Below, piece by piece: positions 1 to 9,140 of a stretch of 62,316 nucleotides of DNA. The notes below the pieces were generated by a model, which searched no databases, had not been told where the DNA came from, and was given only the letters and a program-made list of their open reading frames with translations. The stretch's first letter is position 1. The number at the start of each line of letters is the position of its first letter. The translations under genes were made by a program, and so were the position numbers. Source of the stretch: JBHGAV01 sp041946685 (GTDB lineage: Bacteria > Acidobacteriota > Terriglobia > Bryobacterales > Bryobacteraceae); the NCBI GenBank assembly GCA_041946685.1, contig JBHGAV010000020.1, forward strand, positions 1 to 62,316. Direction: 5' to 3'.

Positions 1-55
1 GAGCGCCTGGTTCGGGACCAGGAGGTCGGTGGTTCGAATCCACTCGCCCCGACCA
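1..55 (+). tRNA. tRNA-Pro (CGG anticodon), 3' part, cut by the window edge
   Basis: The anticodon arm (CTGG, seven-base loop TTCGGGA, CCAG) places CGG at the anticodon position. A T-arm with the standard TTCGAAT loop follows, then the acceptor 3' strand CGCCCCG, discriminator A and an encoded CCA ending at 55. The 5' acceptor strand and the D-arm lie outside the window. The acceptor sequence fits bacterial proline tRNAs. Confidence 0.93.
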
Positions 56-77
56 AACCACCCTGAGCTGACTGCCA

Positions 78-3053
78 CTAGAACTCGAGCTTTAAACCTA
101 CCTGTGCGCTGCGTGGCGCAGCGCCGGTGGTCGCCGTGCCGGCTCCGCTGACCGGCTTCAGTGTACCGCCCGTTGCCGTGTAGGCCGTGGTGTTGAGCCC
201 CGTGGCGAACTGATTGTTGAACAGGTTGAACACTTCGAACAGGAGCTTGGCGCTCAAGCGTTCGGTGATCGGAACCGGCCGTGCCACACGAATATCGATG
301 TTGCGCGGCGCGCCGGTTCTCAGGCTGCCCACGGACTGAAACGGCACGCGCGCCCAGCCTCCCGAGCCGTTCAGCGAGGTCGTATAGAGCATGGTTGTCC
401 CAGAGAATTGCTGGCCAACCGGCAGCACCAACGCGGTGACGGGCTGCGCCGAGCCAATCGTAACTATGGCGGAGTGCTGCCAGCCGTTCAGCAGGTACCG
501 GGCCAAGCGAGAGGAACTGCGGGTCACGGTCGGCTGCCAGATCCAGTTCACCGTGGCGCGATGACGCTGGTCGGAGGCTGCATCGCCCCGGTCTTCGGCG
601 GGCTTCCCGCTGTAGGAACTCAGCGGAACCGAGGGGACAAGCCAGGGGCCGCCGGTGTTGCTGATCGCGTGCGACAGCGTGTAGGACGCCTGAACGCTGA
701 CGCCGCCTGGCATGCGCTGAGTGAACTGGAGCACCAGCGCGCTGTAAGAAGAGGCGCCGCCGTTCGAGATCTCATAGAGGCGGCTCTTGTCGGTCGTGGC
801 GCGGGACGTGAAGATATCAGTGGCCCAGGTGCCGACGGTCTGGCCGTTCGCGTCCAACACAATGTATGTCTTCGAGGTGGCCGGCTTGACGAGGTTGGTG
901 TCCTGGGCGGTCAGCAGTTGTCTGCCCGGGGCGGAAATGAAGCCGAGGGAGACCGAAGCGTCCTCGGTCAGTTGCCTGTCGAGGGTGAGCGTGGACTGCA
1001 CCGAGTACGGATTGCGGAACTTGGCGGCGGCCCAGATCAAGTCCTTGGTTCCCGCGGGCATGCTCGAAAGGGAGGCGACGACGTTGGGGAACGCGGGTGC
1101 GGCGGTATAGGTTCTGTTCACAGTCAGGTTCGCCTGGTACAGTCCGTTTCCGAGCAGCAACGCGTCAATCAGGCCGGTGTCGAAGGGCGAGTAGAAGAAT
1201 CCGAAGCCGAAGCGCGCCACAGTCCGGTCATCCAGCTTGTACGCGATTCCGATGCGCGGGGAGCCCGCCAGGCTGGGAGACGGAATGATCCCAGTTCTGT
1301 AGAAATTCGCGTCGGCTTCGGCCGGCTGCGGCAGGAACGTCTTCTCGTAACGAAGCCCCAGATTGACGGTCAGGCCAGGCCTCAGCCGCCAGGTGTCCTG
1401 CGCGTAGAGACTCAAGTCTCTCGTCCGGAACTTTCGTCCCGGGGGGCCGAAGGCCTGCCGGAACAAGGCGTAGTTCTTCCCTCCCCCGCCCGCCAGATCC
1501 TGGGCGAAACTGGTCAGCGAGGAGTACGTGTAGAAACCGGAGCCGTTCTTCAACTCCGTGATCCAGTTGGGGTTCTCGGAGAACGAAACTCCCAACCTGA
1601 CAACATGCAGGCCCCGAGTGACACTCAGGTTGTCGCCGATCTGGTTCCGGTGGACGTCGCGGATGCTGAAGGCATAGGGCTGTGCCGTGCCGACGTCGGC
1701 CCCTGCCAGCGAGATCGACAACCCGCCGGCTGGAAGCGCCGGGCTTGCCGGACCGATGGACAGGCGTTCTCGGAAGGTCCCCAGACTCAACTGGTTGGTG
1801 GCGGATGGCCCCGCTGCTGTCCAATTCAGCCGGCCGAAGCTGGACTCCATTGACATGCTGCCTAGCCCGAGCAGGCCACCGCCCGGTGCCACTTTCTCAG
1901 GCGCGGACCCGCCGGGCCATTTGACGCCGGTCGCCCCGGCCTGGAAGCTCAAAGTGTCCCACTCGCCGAGCCGGTAATCGAGACGGAGAATCCCTGAGGT
2001 GGAGTTCTCCGAGCGAGGAACCTCGACGTTCATCTGTCCTGACAGATACCGGACCGCTGCCTCGCATTGGGATGGCGTCGCCGTGCAGGTCGACGCGAGG
2101 ACGGATAGGCCGGCTTCATGGACCAGCACGGGGTTGGTAATCCGGTTGAGGCCGTACCCGCGGTTCTTAAGCAACTCGAAATTCGAGAACAGGTACACCT
2201 TGTTCCTGAGGACGGGCCCGCTGAAACTGGCGCCGCCGTCGTGACGCCAGCGAGTAAGGTTCCGCCCCAGGGCGTAACTGTTGGCCGCCGTCAAGCCGCG
2301 ATTGCGGAAGTAGTCGTAAAGCGCCCCGTGAAACTCGTTTCCGCCGCGGCGGGTGGCGATGCCAACCAGGCCGCCCATGGAGCCACCGAGCTCGGCGGCG
2401 TAGGCGCTGGGCAGAATTCTAACGTCCTGCGCCGCTTCCGGGGGGATCTGCGGAGTCTGGCGACTGCCGCCCACGAACAAGTGGTCACCCGTAGCCAGTC
2501 CATCAAGGAAGCTTGGCGGCGGTGTGGGCGTCGCGCATAGCTGGGAAAGGCCGCGCCCGAGGTCCAGGTTCACTGCCGGGGCCAATTGAACCAGAGATTC
2601 CACGCGGCGTTCCCGCATGGGCAAGGCATCGATTTGCAGCCGCGTGAGGCTGGCCGCGGGGCCAAACCGGCCACCGTCGGGCCGCAGTTGCGCGGACGCG
2701 CCCACCTTGGCGGCTTCCGCCTCCTCGGGCAGCGTGACGTCGACCGTAAGCTCCTGATCCGCCGAGACCTGGAGGCTTCCGGACTCCCACCCGCCGTAGC
2801 CTTTTCGGGCGACCTTCAACCGGTATCCGGCCGCGGGAGGGAGGGCCGGCGCATGGAAAACTCCCTCCGCGCTGGTCTCCGTTCTGCGATGAATTCCAAG
2901 CGGTTCGTTCACAATGACGACCGTGGTGTCGGGCAAGCCTTCGCCGTACGGATCGCGGACAGTCCCGGCTATAGTCCCAGTCCCGGCGGGGGTCTGTGCC
3001 GGTATGTCGTTCGACACAAGGAGCATCAAGAGCAAAGCTATCGCAGAGCGCAC
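78..3053 (-). CDS. TonB-dependent receptor, Oar-like, with carboxypeptidase-regulatory N-terminal domain
   Basis: This is an outer-membrane receptor of about 990 residues. After a signal peptide (RSAIALLLMLL, ending near A-Q) comes a carboxypeptidase-regulatory/CNA-B-like domain (GTIAGTVRDPYGEGLP), then a plug region and a long beta-barrel ending in an aromatic residue (LKLEF). The barrel repeats (NLGLRYEKTFLPQ, FGFGFFYSPFD, LFEVFNLFNNQF) are typical of the Oar-like receptors that Acidobacteriota carry in large numbers. The substrate cannot be read from sequence; it is probably an oligosaccharide or peptide. The frame is open back to a TTG at 3164, with an ATG at 3125. I prefer the GTG at 3053 because GAGGTG lies about six bases upstream and the signal peptide then starts cleanly. 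It is divergent from the phosphate-uptake pair. Confidence 0.85.
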   Translation of the reverse strand: MRSAIALLLMLLVSNDIPAQTPAGTGTIAGTVRDPYGEGLPDTTVVIVNEPLGIHRRTETSAEGVFHAPALPPAAGYRLKVARKGYGGWESGSLQVSADQELTVDVTLPEEAEAAKVGASAQLRPDGGRFGPAASLTRLQIDALPMRERRVESLVQLAPAVNLDLGRGLSQLCATPTPPPSFLDGLATGDHLFVGGSRQTPQIPPEAAQDVRILPSAYAAELGGSMGGLVGIATRRGGNEFHGALYDYFRNRGLTAANSYALGRNLTRWRHDGGASFSGPVLRNKVYLFSNFELLKNRGYGLNRITNPVLVHEAGLSVLASTCTATPSQCEAAVRYLSGQMNVEVPRSENSTSGILRLDYRLGEWDTLSFQAGATGVKWPGGSAPEKVAPGGGLLGLGSMSMESSFGRLNWTAAGPSATNQLSLGTFRERLSIGPASPALPAGGLSISLAGADVGTAQPYAFSIRDVHRNQIGDNLSVTRGLHVVRLGVSFSENPNWITELKNGSGFYTYSSLTSFAQDLAGGGGKNYALFRQAFGPPGRKFRTRDLSLYAQDTWRLRPGLTVNLGLRYEKTFLPQPAEADANFYRTGIIPSPSLAGSPRIGIAYKLDDRTVARFGFGFFYSPFDTGLIDALLLGNGLYQANLTVNRTYTAAPAFPNVVASLSSMPAGTKDLIWAAAKFRNPYSVQSTLTLDRQLTEDASVSLGFISAPGRQLLTAQDTNLVKPATSKTYIVLDANGQTVGTWATDIFTSRATTDKSRLYEISNGGASSYSALVLQFTQRMPGGVSVQASYTLSHAISNTGGPWLVPSVPLSSYSGKPAEDRGDAASDQRHRATVNWIWQPTVTRSSSRLARYLLNGWQHSAIVTIGSAQPVTALVLPVGQQFSGTTMLYTTSLNGSGGWARVPFQSVGSLRTGAPRNIDIRVARPVPITERLSAKLLFEVFNLFNNQFATGLNTTAYTATGGTLKPVSGAGTATTGAAPRSAQVGLKLEF

Positions 3054-3164
3054 TTCGATCACCTCGAAAAAGACCTTCTGGCGCCGTTTGACGGACGGCG
3101 GCGGCGAGCGGTTTCGGCCCGTCATCGGGCCGGCCGTTGACCCCGGGTGTGCCGGGTGGGACAA

Positions 3165-3170
3165 TATACT
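3165..3170 (+). promoter_or_regulatory. Candidate -10 box for the DUF47-PiT pair
   Basis: TATACT lies 49 bases before the DUF47 start codon, within AATATACT. The only TTGACC upstream (3137-3142) is 22 bases away, too far for a standard sigma-70 spacing, so the -35 is uncertain. Confidence 0.4.
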
Positions 3171-3219
3171 TTATGCCCCGTTTCTCATTTGAGCGCGGAG
3201 ACCGGCAACCCGAGGAAGC

Positions 3220-3834
3220 ATGAGATTTCTACCAAGAGATGAGAAGTTCTTCCATCTCTTCCTTGACCAAGTGCAACTGATCTCGCAGGCTTCAGCCCTG
3301 CTCCTGGAGGGCGTCCGGGGCGGCAATGCACACCTCAAGTCGGCTTGTGAAGGGATTCAGAGACTGGAGCACGCCGGCGACGACGTCATTCACGACATCT
3401 TCACGCGCCTGAACAAGACTTTCATCACGCCGCTCGACCCCGAGGACATCCACTCCATTTCTTCGAGCCTGGACGACGTGTTGGACGGCATTGAGGACGC
3501 CGCCTACCGCCTGACCGCCCACAACGTCGAGCCGATTCCTCCCGCGGTCATCGAGCTTTGCGAAATCGTGGACGGCTGCGCCCGGTCGCTCACGCGGGCG
3601 TTCCAAGCCCTGAGCGAAGGAAGGACCCTGCTCGAGGACTGCATCGAGATCAATCGTCTGGAGAGCGTCGCGGACCTTCTCGTGCGGAAAGTGCTGGCCG
3701 ACCTCTACCGGAGCGACATTCAGCCCATGGCCTTCATAAAGCTCAAGGAGGTTTACGAAGTTCTGGAGGACACCACGGACCGCTGCGAGGACGTTGCCGA
3801 CACCCTGCAAGGCGTAGTCGTGAAGAACAGTTAG
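3220..3834 (+). CDS. DUF47 (PhoU-like) protein, partner of PiT phosphate transporter
   Basis: This 204-residue all-helical protein belongs to the DUF47/PhoU_div family. It shows acidic helix patterns such as EHAGDDVIHDIF near residues 50-60 and EDTTDRCEDVADTL at the C-terminus, which in this family help bind metal. DUF47 proteins are encoded beside PiT transporters and are thought to control their activity. Here the PiT gene starts 15 bases downstream, so the two are almost certainly cotranscribed. The ATG follows a GAGGAAG ribosome site. It is predicted cytoplasmic. Confidence 0.9.
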   Translation: MRFLPRDEKFFHLFLDQVQLISQASALLLEGVRGGNAHLKSACEGIQRLEHAGDDVIHDIFTRLNKTFITPLDPEDIHSISSSLDDVLDGIEDAAYRLTAHNVEPIPPAVIELCEIVDGCARSLTRAFQALSEGRTLLEDCIEINRLESVADLLVRKVLADLYRSDIQPMAFIKLKEVYEVLEDTTDRCEDVADTLQGVVVKNS

Positions 3835-3849
3835 GCCTCCGCCGTCTTC

Positions 3850-4869
3850 ATGCTGACCCTCACCGTCGCCATCATCGTCATCGCGCTGCTGTTCGACTAC
3901 ATCAACGGCTTCCACGACGCCGCCAATTCGGTAGCCACAATTGTTGCGACACGGGTTCTCACCCCTCTTCAGGCGGTCGCCTGGGCGGCGTTTTTCAATT
4001 TCGTCTCCGCATTCAGTTTCGGAACCGGAGTGGCCAAGACGGTCGGCGCGGGGATGGTGGACCCGGCGACCGTCACGCCGTACGTGATCCTGAGCGGCGT
4101 GATTGGCGCGATCGTCTGGGATCTGATCACCTGGTGGCTGGGGCTTCCCACCAGTAGCTCGCACGCCTTGATCGGCGGGCTGGCCGGCGCGGCCGTTCTG
4201 CACGCAGCTTTCCTGCGCGGACTTGGCGAGGCTTTCAGCGTTATCGTTGTCGGCGGCTGGGTCAGCACACTGCTCTTCATGGTAGCCGCGCCGCTGATCG
4301 GCTTGCTGCTCGCCTACGTGATGATGATCACCATCTACTGGCTGTTCCGCGGCACGACACCGAAGAAGATGGACGTGTATTTCCGGAAGCTCCAGCTCGT
4401 TTCGGCCGCCGCCTACAGTTACGCGCACGGAACCAACGATGCGCAGAAGACCATGGGGATCATCACCCTGGTACTGTATACGGGCGGCTACCTGAGCGAC
4501 TTTCGCGTTCCGGTGTGGGTGATCCTGTCCGCCCACGCGGCGATAGCGTTCGGCACACTCACCGGAGGCTGGCGGATCGTCCGTACCATGGGCGCGCGGC
4601 TGACGCGCCTGCGGCCCCGCAGCGGCTTCTGCGCCGAGACCGCGGCGGCGGCCTCGATCATCCTGGCAACGGAGCTCAAGGTCCCCGTCTCCACAACTCA
4701 CGTGATCACCGGGGCCATTGCCGGCGTGGGCTCCATCCAGCGGGTCAAGGCCGTGCGATGGGGTGTGGCCGCCAGTATCGTCTGGGCATGGGTGCTGACT
4801 ATCCCCGCATCCGCAGCCGTGGCGGCTCTGTTCTTCCTTCTGCTGCGCCAGTTCATCCCGGGCATCTGA
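3850..4869 (+). CDS. PiT family inorganic phosphate transporter
   Basis: This inner-membrane permease of 339 residues is rich in hydrophobic segments. It carries the two PiT signature repeats: NGFHDAANSVAT near residue 20 and HGTNDAQKTMG near residue 195, each with the conserved D and N residues. PiT proteins import metal-phosphate using the proton or sodium gradient and have low affinity compared with PstSCAB. At 339 residues it is one of the shorter bacterial PiT proteins and lacks the large central loop of E. coli PitA. It forms a two-gene unit with the DUF47 gene, which probably modulates it. Confidence 0.95.
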   Translation: MLTLTVAIIVIALLFDYINGFHDAANSVATIVATRVLTPLQAVAWAAFFNFVSAFSFGTGVAKTVGAGMVDPATVTPYVILSGVIGAIVWDLITWWLGLPTSSSHALIGGLAGAAVLHAAFLRGLGEAFSVIVVGGWVSTLLFMVAAPLIGLLLAYVMMITIYWLFRGTTPKKMDVYFRKLQLVSAAAYSYAHGTNDAQKTMGIITLVLYTGGYLSDFRVPVWVILSAHAAIAFGTLTGGWRIVRTMGARLTRLRPRSGFCAETAAAASIILATELKVPVSTTHVITGAIAGVGSIQRVKAVRWGVAASIVWAWVLTIPASAAVAALFFLLLRQFIPGI

Positions 4870-4908
4870 GTGATGAAGCCCTGATCCGACTCCCTCGCCC
4901 AGCCGAAG

Positions 4909-4914
4909 TACAAT
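4909..4914 (+). promoter_or_regulatory. -10 box, probable leaderless start
   Basis: TACAAT lies ten bases before the ATG at 4925, and no Shine-Dalgarno sequence is visible in between. A transcript starting seven or so bases after the box would have almost no leader. No clear -35 is seen. Confidence 0.45.
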
Positions 4915-4924
4915 CAAGTAACTT

Positions 4925-5791
4925 ATGAAGATCCGGAAGGCCGTGGTTACTCTCGCCGGCCCCAATCAGCGCCGGCTCCCCCTCCAGACTCTGATCGACC
5001 GCGACGGCTCGCCTCGAAGCGTTCTGGCCATCCTGTTGGACGAGGCCCTCCAAGCCGGGATCGAGGAGATCTGTCTGGTCGTCAATCCAGGCGACAGGGA
5101 CTCGTACGCGCAGGTTCTGGACGACCACGCGGGACGCGTCCATTTTCAGGAGCAACCCGAGCCGCTTGGCTACAGCCACGCCGTGTACCTGGCCAAGGAT
5201 TTCGTGGGGCGCGACGCCTTTCTGCACATGGTTGGGGATCATCTACACGTCGATAGGAACGGTGGCGGCTGCGCCGCGCAACTGACGGCCGTGGCCGGGA
5301 TCGAGCACTGCTCTGTGTCGGCGGTCCAGCCGACGCGCGAGGGCCAGCTCACGCGCTTCGGAGCGGTCGGGGGCCAGAAGGTCGCCGGCAGGCCCGGGCT
5401 TTACCTGATCGACACCGTGCTGGAGAAACCGACTCCGACCGAGGCCGAACAAAAAATCCTGGTGCCGGGACTGAGAGCCGGCTACTACCTGTGTTTCTTT
5501 GGAATGCACGTGCTAACGCCCACAGTGATGGACATATTGGGAGACATGGTTGGCTCCGGGGCCTCTGCTTCCCCCAGCCTGTCGGCCGCTCTGGCCCGCC
5601 TGGCGGGCGAGGAGCGCTATCTCGCTCTGGAAACGAGCGGGCAGCGCTACGATCTCGGTTCCCGTTACGGATTGTTTGCCGCTCAATTCGCCCTGGCGCT
5701 GAGCGGGCGGGATCGCGAGGAGATACTGGCTCAGCTCGTCGAGGTGATGGCGGCAAGGGAGGCGAGCACGCCCGCCCGGGCGGAGCGGTAG
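4925..5791 (+). CDS. Sugar-1-phosphate nucleotidyltransferase-like protein (GalU-like fold)
   Basis: This 288-residue protein aligns by eye with UTP-glucose-1-phosphate uridylyltransferases (GalU/RfbA class): MKIRKAVVTLAG at the start, then EALQAGIEEICLVVNP, a GYSHAVYLAKDFVG stretch matching the GxAxAV region, and an FLHMVGDH segment in place of the metal-binding LLGDD. The nucleotide-binding signature GxGTRxxPxTK is not preserved; the equivalent stretch reads GPNQRRLPLQT, and the lysine of the PKEMLP motif is also missing. It may act on an unusual sugar phosphate or have lost activity. The gene for the kinase-pyrophosphorylase fusion begins two bases after its stop, so the two are surely cotranscribed and probably work on one sugar. 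Confidence 0.75.
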   Translation: MKIRKAVVTLAGPNQRRLPLQTLIDRDGSPRSVLAILLDEALQAGIEEICLVVNPGDRDSYAQVLDDHAGRVHFQEQPEPLGYSHAVYLAKDFVGRDAFLHMVGDHLHVDRNGGGCAAQLTAVAGIEHCSVSAVQPTREGQLTRFGAVGGQKVAGRPGLYLIDTVLEKPTPTEAEQKILVPGLRAGYYLCFFGMHVLTPTVMDILGDMVGSGASASPSLSAALARLAGEERYLALETSGQRYDLGSRYGLFAAQFALALSGRDREEILAQLVEVMAAREASTPARAER

Positions 5792-5793
5792 AC

Positions 5794-8700
5794 ATGGGCG
5801 AACTGGTTCGGATCATCACTGCTCCGGATCCCCATACGCGGGACCGGGCGCTGGACGAGTTCTGCGATTCGGCCACCACCGGCGCGCTTTTCGCCGAGTG
5901 CGAAGAATTGGAGCAGTTTCGCCGGTCCAGCCGGAACTTGTACGAGCGCGTGCGGGCGCTGTTCTTCCTGTCCGCCATTCACCGTTTCCACTTGCCGTTC
6001 CGCCCCGAGGCCGGCCGCGAAGGCCGTGTGCCCTACACCGGATACGTGCACTTGCTGGAGCGGCGCTTCGAGGAGGCCATCCGCGCTTTTCTGGGCGGCC
6101 AGACATCGCATGGGCCGAGCGCCGCCGTTTCCAGCGCCCTGGCAGCGGCCTACCGGGGACTCGCCTTTCAGACGCTCGCCGACCAGGTGCGCCGCAGCGT
6201 TCGCAGCGTGCGCGGAAATCAGTGGATGTTTCGCACCGGCCACCCCGCCGACGACCCGCTGCGCCTCCGCCCGGAGCTGACCTCGCCCGACCCCGCGACC
6301 GGCCTGTTCCCGCTGCTCGGCGAAGCCACGCCGGTGCGCATGGACTTCTCCCACAGCGGCTGGAGCGACATCTTTTTCCTGGGGATGGATTTCCCTGAAG
6401 GCGCCCGGGTCATTAATGCCTCGATCAACCTGGCCGTGCGCGGGCGCGGGGACGCAGCCCAGCCTCGTCCTCCGGTGGAGGCATACCTGCGCGTCATCGA
6501 CGAACCGGTGCTGCGCCTGGCGAGTGTGGATCTCGGCTGCATCACAGACGTCACTTCGCTGGACGAGGTCTTTGACTACGCCCGCGACTATCTCGGCTTG
6601 CTGAAGGCTGCCGCTATCGCTTCGGGCCTGGTGCCGCCTGGCATGGAGGGCTCCGGGCAGTCGCTGGCAAGCTTGCTCGAACGCCTCACCGGCAGGAGCG
6701 GCCACGGGCTGGAATTGGTCAGCAAGGTCAATGAGATTCCGAAGGGATCGCGGCTGGCGGTTTCCACCAGCCTGCTGGCCTGTTTGATCGCCGTGTCGAT
6801 GCGCGCCACCGGTCAGATCGCATCGCTCACGGGAGGTTTGGAGGAGCGGGAGCGCCGTCTGGTGGCGGCTCGCGCCATTTTGGGGGAATGGCTCGCAGGC
6901 TCGGGCGGAGGGTGGCAGGATTCGGGCGGCGTCTGGCCGGGCATCAAGCTGATCTCGGGCGTGGTCGCCGGCGAGGGAGACGTCGAGTACGGCATCAGCC
7001 GCGGGTGCCTGTTGCCGTCTCATCGCGTGTTCTCAGACGAAGACGTGTCCGCCAGGACTCGCGAGAACCTCCAGAAGAGCCTGGTGCTGGTTCATGGGGG
7101 TATGGCTCAGGACGTCGGCCCGATTCTCGAGATGGTGACCGAAAGATACCTGCTGCGCTCCCGAAAGGAGTGGGTGGCCAGGCAGGAGGCGATTGGGATT
7201 CTGGACGAGATTCTGGAGGCGCTCAAGCAGGGAGACATCAAACGGTTGGGAAGTCTGACCGGCCGCAACTTCGAGCGTCCTATCCAGACCATCATCCCCT
7301 GGGCCGGCAATCACTTCACCGAACAACTGATCGGCCGCGTCAAGGCGGAGTTCGGCGAAGGCTTCTGGGGATTCTGGATGCTGGGCGGCATGTCGGGCGG
7401 CGGCATGGGCTTTCTGTTCTCCCCCGAAGTCAAGCCTCGGGGACAGGAGCGTCTCGGCGCGATCATGGGCGAACTGAAGCGAAGCCTGGAATCGGCGGTG
7501 CCCTTCGCCATGGACCCGGTCGTCTACGATTTCGAGATCAACGAGCGCGGATCATGGGGAGAGCTGTTCACTGGTGCACAGTCCCTGATGCCTCCCGGCT
7601 ACTACTCGCTCGCGGCGCCCGCGCTGGTCCGGGTCGATCCGGCGCTCCTGCCCAAGGCGCGGCGGGCTGAACTGGAGCAATTCGGAACGGCGTGCCGGCT
7701 GAGGCCCGAGTTGTCCAACCAAGTGCAGGCTCTCTTTGACCGCCTCCTGCCACACCTGGACCAATCCCGCGCGGATCGCCGGCAACAGCTCGCCCGGCTA
7801 CTGGAGCAGTACGGCTTCGACCCGGTTCAGCACGAAAAGGTCCGCTCCGATCTGCTCAGCGGCCGCATCGGGTTGGCTCAGAACCGCCTGCCCGTGGCCA
7901 GCAGCATCCAGGACGTAACGGCAGGCGATGTGTCGGAAGGTCGGGGCGAGCTTCCCGAACGCCTGCGGCGCCTGGGAATCGATGCGCTGGCCGAAGGCGC
8001 CGCCGCGGTCGTGACTCTGGCGGGCGGTGTGGGGAGCCGCTGGACGCACGGCGCAGGCGTGGTGAAGGCCCTGAACCCGTTCGCCCGGCTGGGCGGCGCT
8101 CACCGGAGCTTTCTCGAGGTCCACCTGGCCAAGAGCCGCCGCGTGTCGCGCTCCTTGGGCCGTTGGCTGCCTCACGTGATCACCACCAGTTACCTGACCC
8201 ACGCGCCCACCGAGCGACACCTGGCCGAGCGCTCAGGCTACGGCTACGAAGGGCCGCTCCTTCTCTCGCCCGGCAGGATGGTCGGATTGCGGCTGGTGCC
8301 CACGGTGCGCGATCTGCGTTTCGCCTGGGAGGAGATGCCGCAGCAGATACTCGACGAGCAGAAGCAGAAGGTCCGCGACAGTCTCCGCTCCGCTCTCATA
8401 CAATGGGCGCAGTCCACAGGGGAGGCTTCCGACTACACGGACAATCTTCCCGAGCAGTGCGTCCATCCCGTCGGCCACTGGTACGAGATCCCGAACATGC
8501 TGCGCAACGGAGTGCTGGCCCGCCTTCTGGAGGAGAATCCCAAGTTGCGCTGCCTGCTGCTGCACAACGTGGACACGCTCGGCGCCGACCTGGACCCCAC
8601 CCTGCTTGGCCTGCACTTGGAGAGCGGCGCGGGAATGACCGTCGAGGTGATCGCCAGGGAGATCGACGACCGTGGCGGGGGCTTGGCCAAGGTGGACGGC

Positions 8701-9126
8701 AGACTCCGGCTGGTCGAGGGTCTGGCGCTTCCCTATGAGGCTCTCGAGTTCGACCTGTCGTACTACAACAGCAACACGTTCTGGATTGACATCGATCGCG
8801 TGCTCACCGTGTTCGGTCTCTCGCGCGGCGATCTTCAGAACGCGGCAAAGGTGACTGCGTCCGTCCGGAACCTTGCCGCGCGCATGCCCACATATGTGAC
8901 CCTGAAGGACGTCAAGAAGCGCTGGGGTCGCGGCCATGAGGACGTTTACCCGGTGGCGCAGTTTGAGAAACTGTGGGGTGACATGACCAGCCTGCCGGAG
9001 CTCGATTGCCGCTACGTCGTGGTCAGCCGGCGGCGCGGGCAGCAGCTTAAGGAAGTCGCGCAACTGGATACCTGGCTGCGCGACGGCTCCGCCGCCCACA
9101 TCGAAAGCCTCTGCGATTGGGGATAG
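5794..9126 (+). CDS. GHMP-kinase-like / UDP-sugar pyrophosphorylase-like fusion protein
   Basis: The protein has 1110 residues. An N-terminal part (1-200) of unknown fold leads into a GHMP-kinase-like half with PKGSRLAVSTSLL near residues 316-330 (compare PxGSGLGSSS), GVWPGIKLISG near 378 and GGMSGGGMGF near 531 (compare the GxGGGG motif of the C-terminal lobe). The last third resembles eukaryote-type UDPGP enzymes, with VVTLAGGVGSRW near 738 and DLSYYNSNTFWID near 987. This suggests sugar phosphorylation followed by nucleotidyl transfer, as in the Bacteroides fucokinase/fucose-1-phosphate guanylyltransferase FKP but in the opposite domain order. The substrate is unknown. The frame is open to 5491, but the ATG at 5794, two bases after the upstream stop, is the natural start. 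Confidence 0.75.
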   Translation: MGELVRIITAPDPHTRDRALDEFCDSATTGALFAECEELEQFRRSSRNLYERVRALFFLSAIHRFHLPFRPEAGREGRVPYTGYVHLLERRFEEAIRAFLGGQTSHGPSAAVSSALAAAYRGLAFQTLADQVRRSVRSVRGNQWMFRTGHPADDPLRLRPELTSPDPATGLFPLLGEATPVRMDFSHSGWSDIFFLGMDFPEGARVINASINLAVRGRGDAAQPRPPVEAYLRVIDEPVLRLASVDLGCITDVTSLDEVFDYARDYLGLLKAAAIASGLVPPGMEGSGQSLASLLERLTGRSGHGLELVSKVNEIPKGSRLAVSTSLLACLIAVSMRATGQIASLTGGLEERERRLVAARAILGEWLAGSGGGWQDSGGVWPGIKLISGVVAGEGDVEYGISRGCLLPSHRVFSDEDVSARTRENLQKSLVLVHGGMAQDVGPILEMVTERYLLRSRKEWVARQEAIGILDEILEALKQGDIKRLGSLTGRNFERPIQTIIPWAGNHFTEQLIGRVKAEFGEGFWGFWMLGGMSGGGMGFLFSPEVKPRGQERLGAIMGELKRSLESAVPFAMDPVVYDFEINERGSWGELFTGAQSLMPPGYYSLAAPALVRVDPALLPKARRAELEQFGTACRLRPELSNQVQALFDRLLPHLDQSRADRRQQLARLLEQYGFDPVQHEKVRSDLLSGRIGLAQNRLPVASSIQDVTAGDVSEGRGELPERLRRLGIDALAEGAAAVVTLAGGVGSRWTHGAGVVKALNPFARLGGAHRSFLEVHLAKSRRVSRSLGRWLPHVITTSYLTHAPTERHLAERSGYGYEGPLLLSPGRMVGLRLVPTVRDLRFAWEEMPQQILDEQKQKVRDSLRSALIQWAQSTGEASDYTDNLPEQCVHPVGHWYEIPNMLRNGVLARLLEENPKLRCLLLHNVDTLGADLDPTLLGLHLESGAGMTVEVIAREIDDRGGGLAKVDGRLRLVEGLALPYEALEFDLSYYNSNTFWIDIDRVLTVFGLSRGDLQNAAKVTASVRNLAARMPTYVTLKDVKKRWGRGHEDVYPVAQFEKLWGDMTSLPELDCRYVVVSRRRGQQLKEVAQLDTWLRDGSAAHIESLCDWG

Positions 9127-9140
9127 CTCGCAGCGGCGCG

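Noticed and set aside
408..1853. Long plus-strand open frame of 481 codons inside the first receptor gene
   Set aside because: It is antisense to a clear TonB-dependent receptor, shows no fold or signal, and is composed of G, R, Q and V as expected for the shadow of a GC-rich gene.
3292..4965. 557-codon minus-strand frame across the DUF47-PiT genes
   Set aside because: It is antisense to two well-recognised genes and has a low-complexity H/D/G/R composition.
5491..5793. Upstream extension of the fusion protein frame
   Set aside because: It overlaps the end of the nucleotidyltransferase in another frame and lacks homology; the ATG at 5794 fits the operon spacing.
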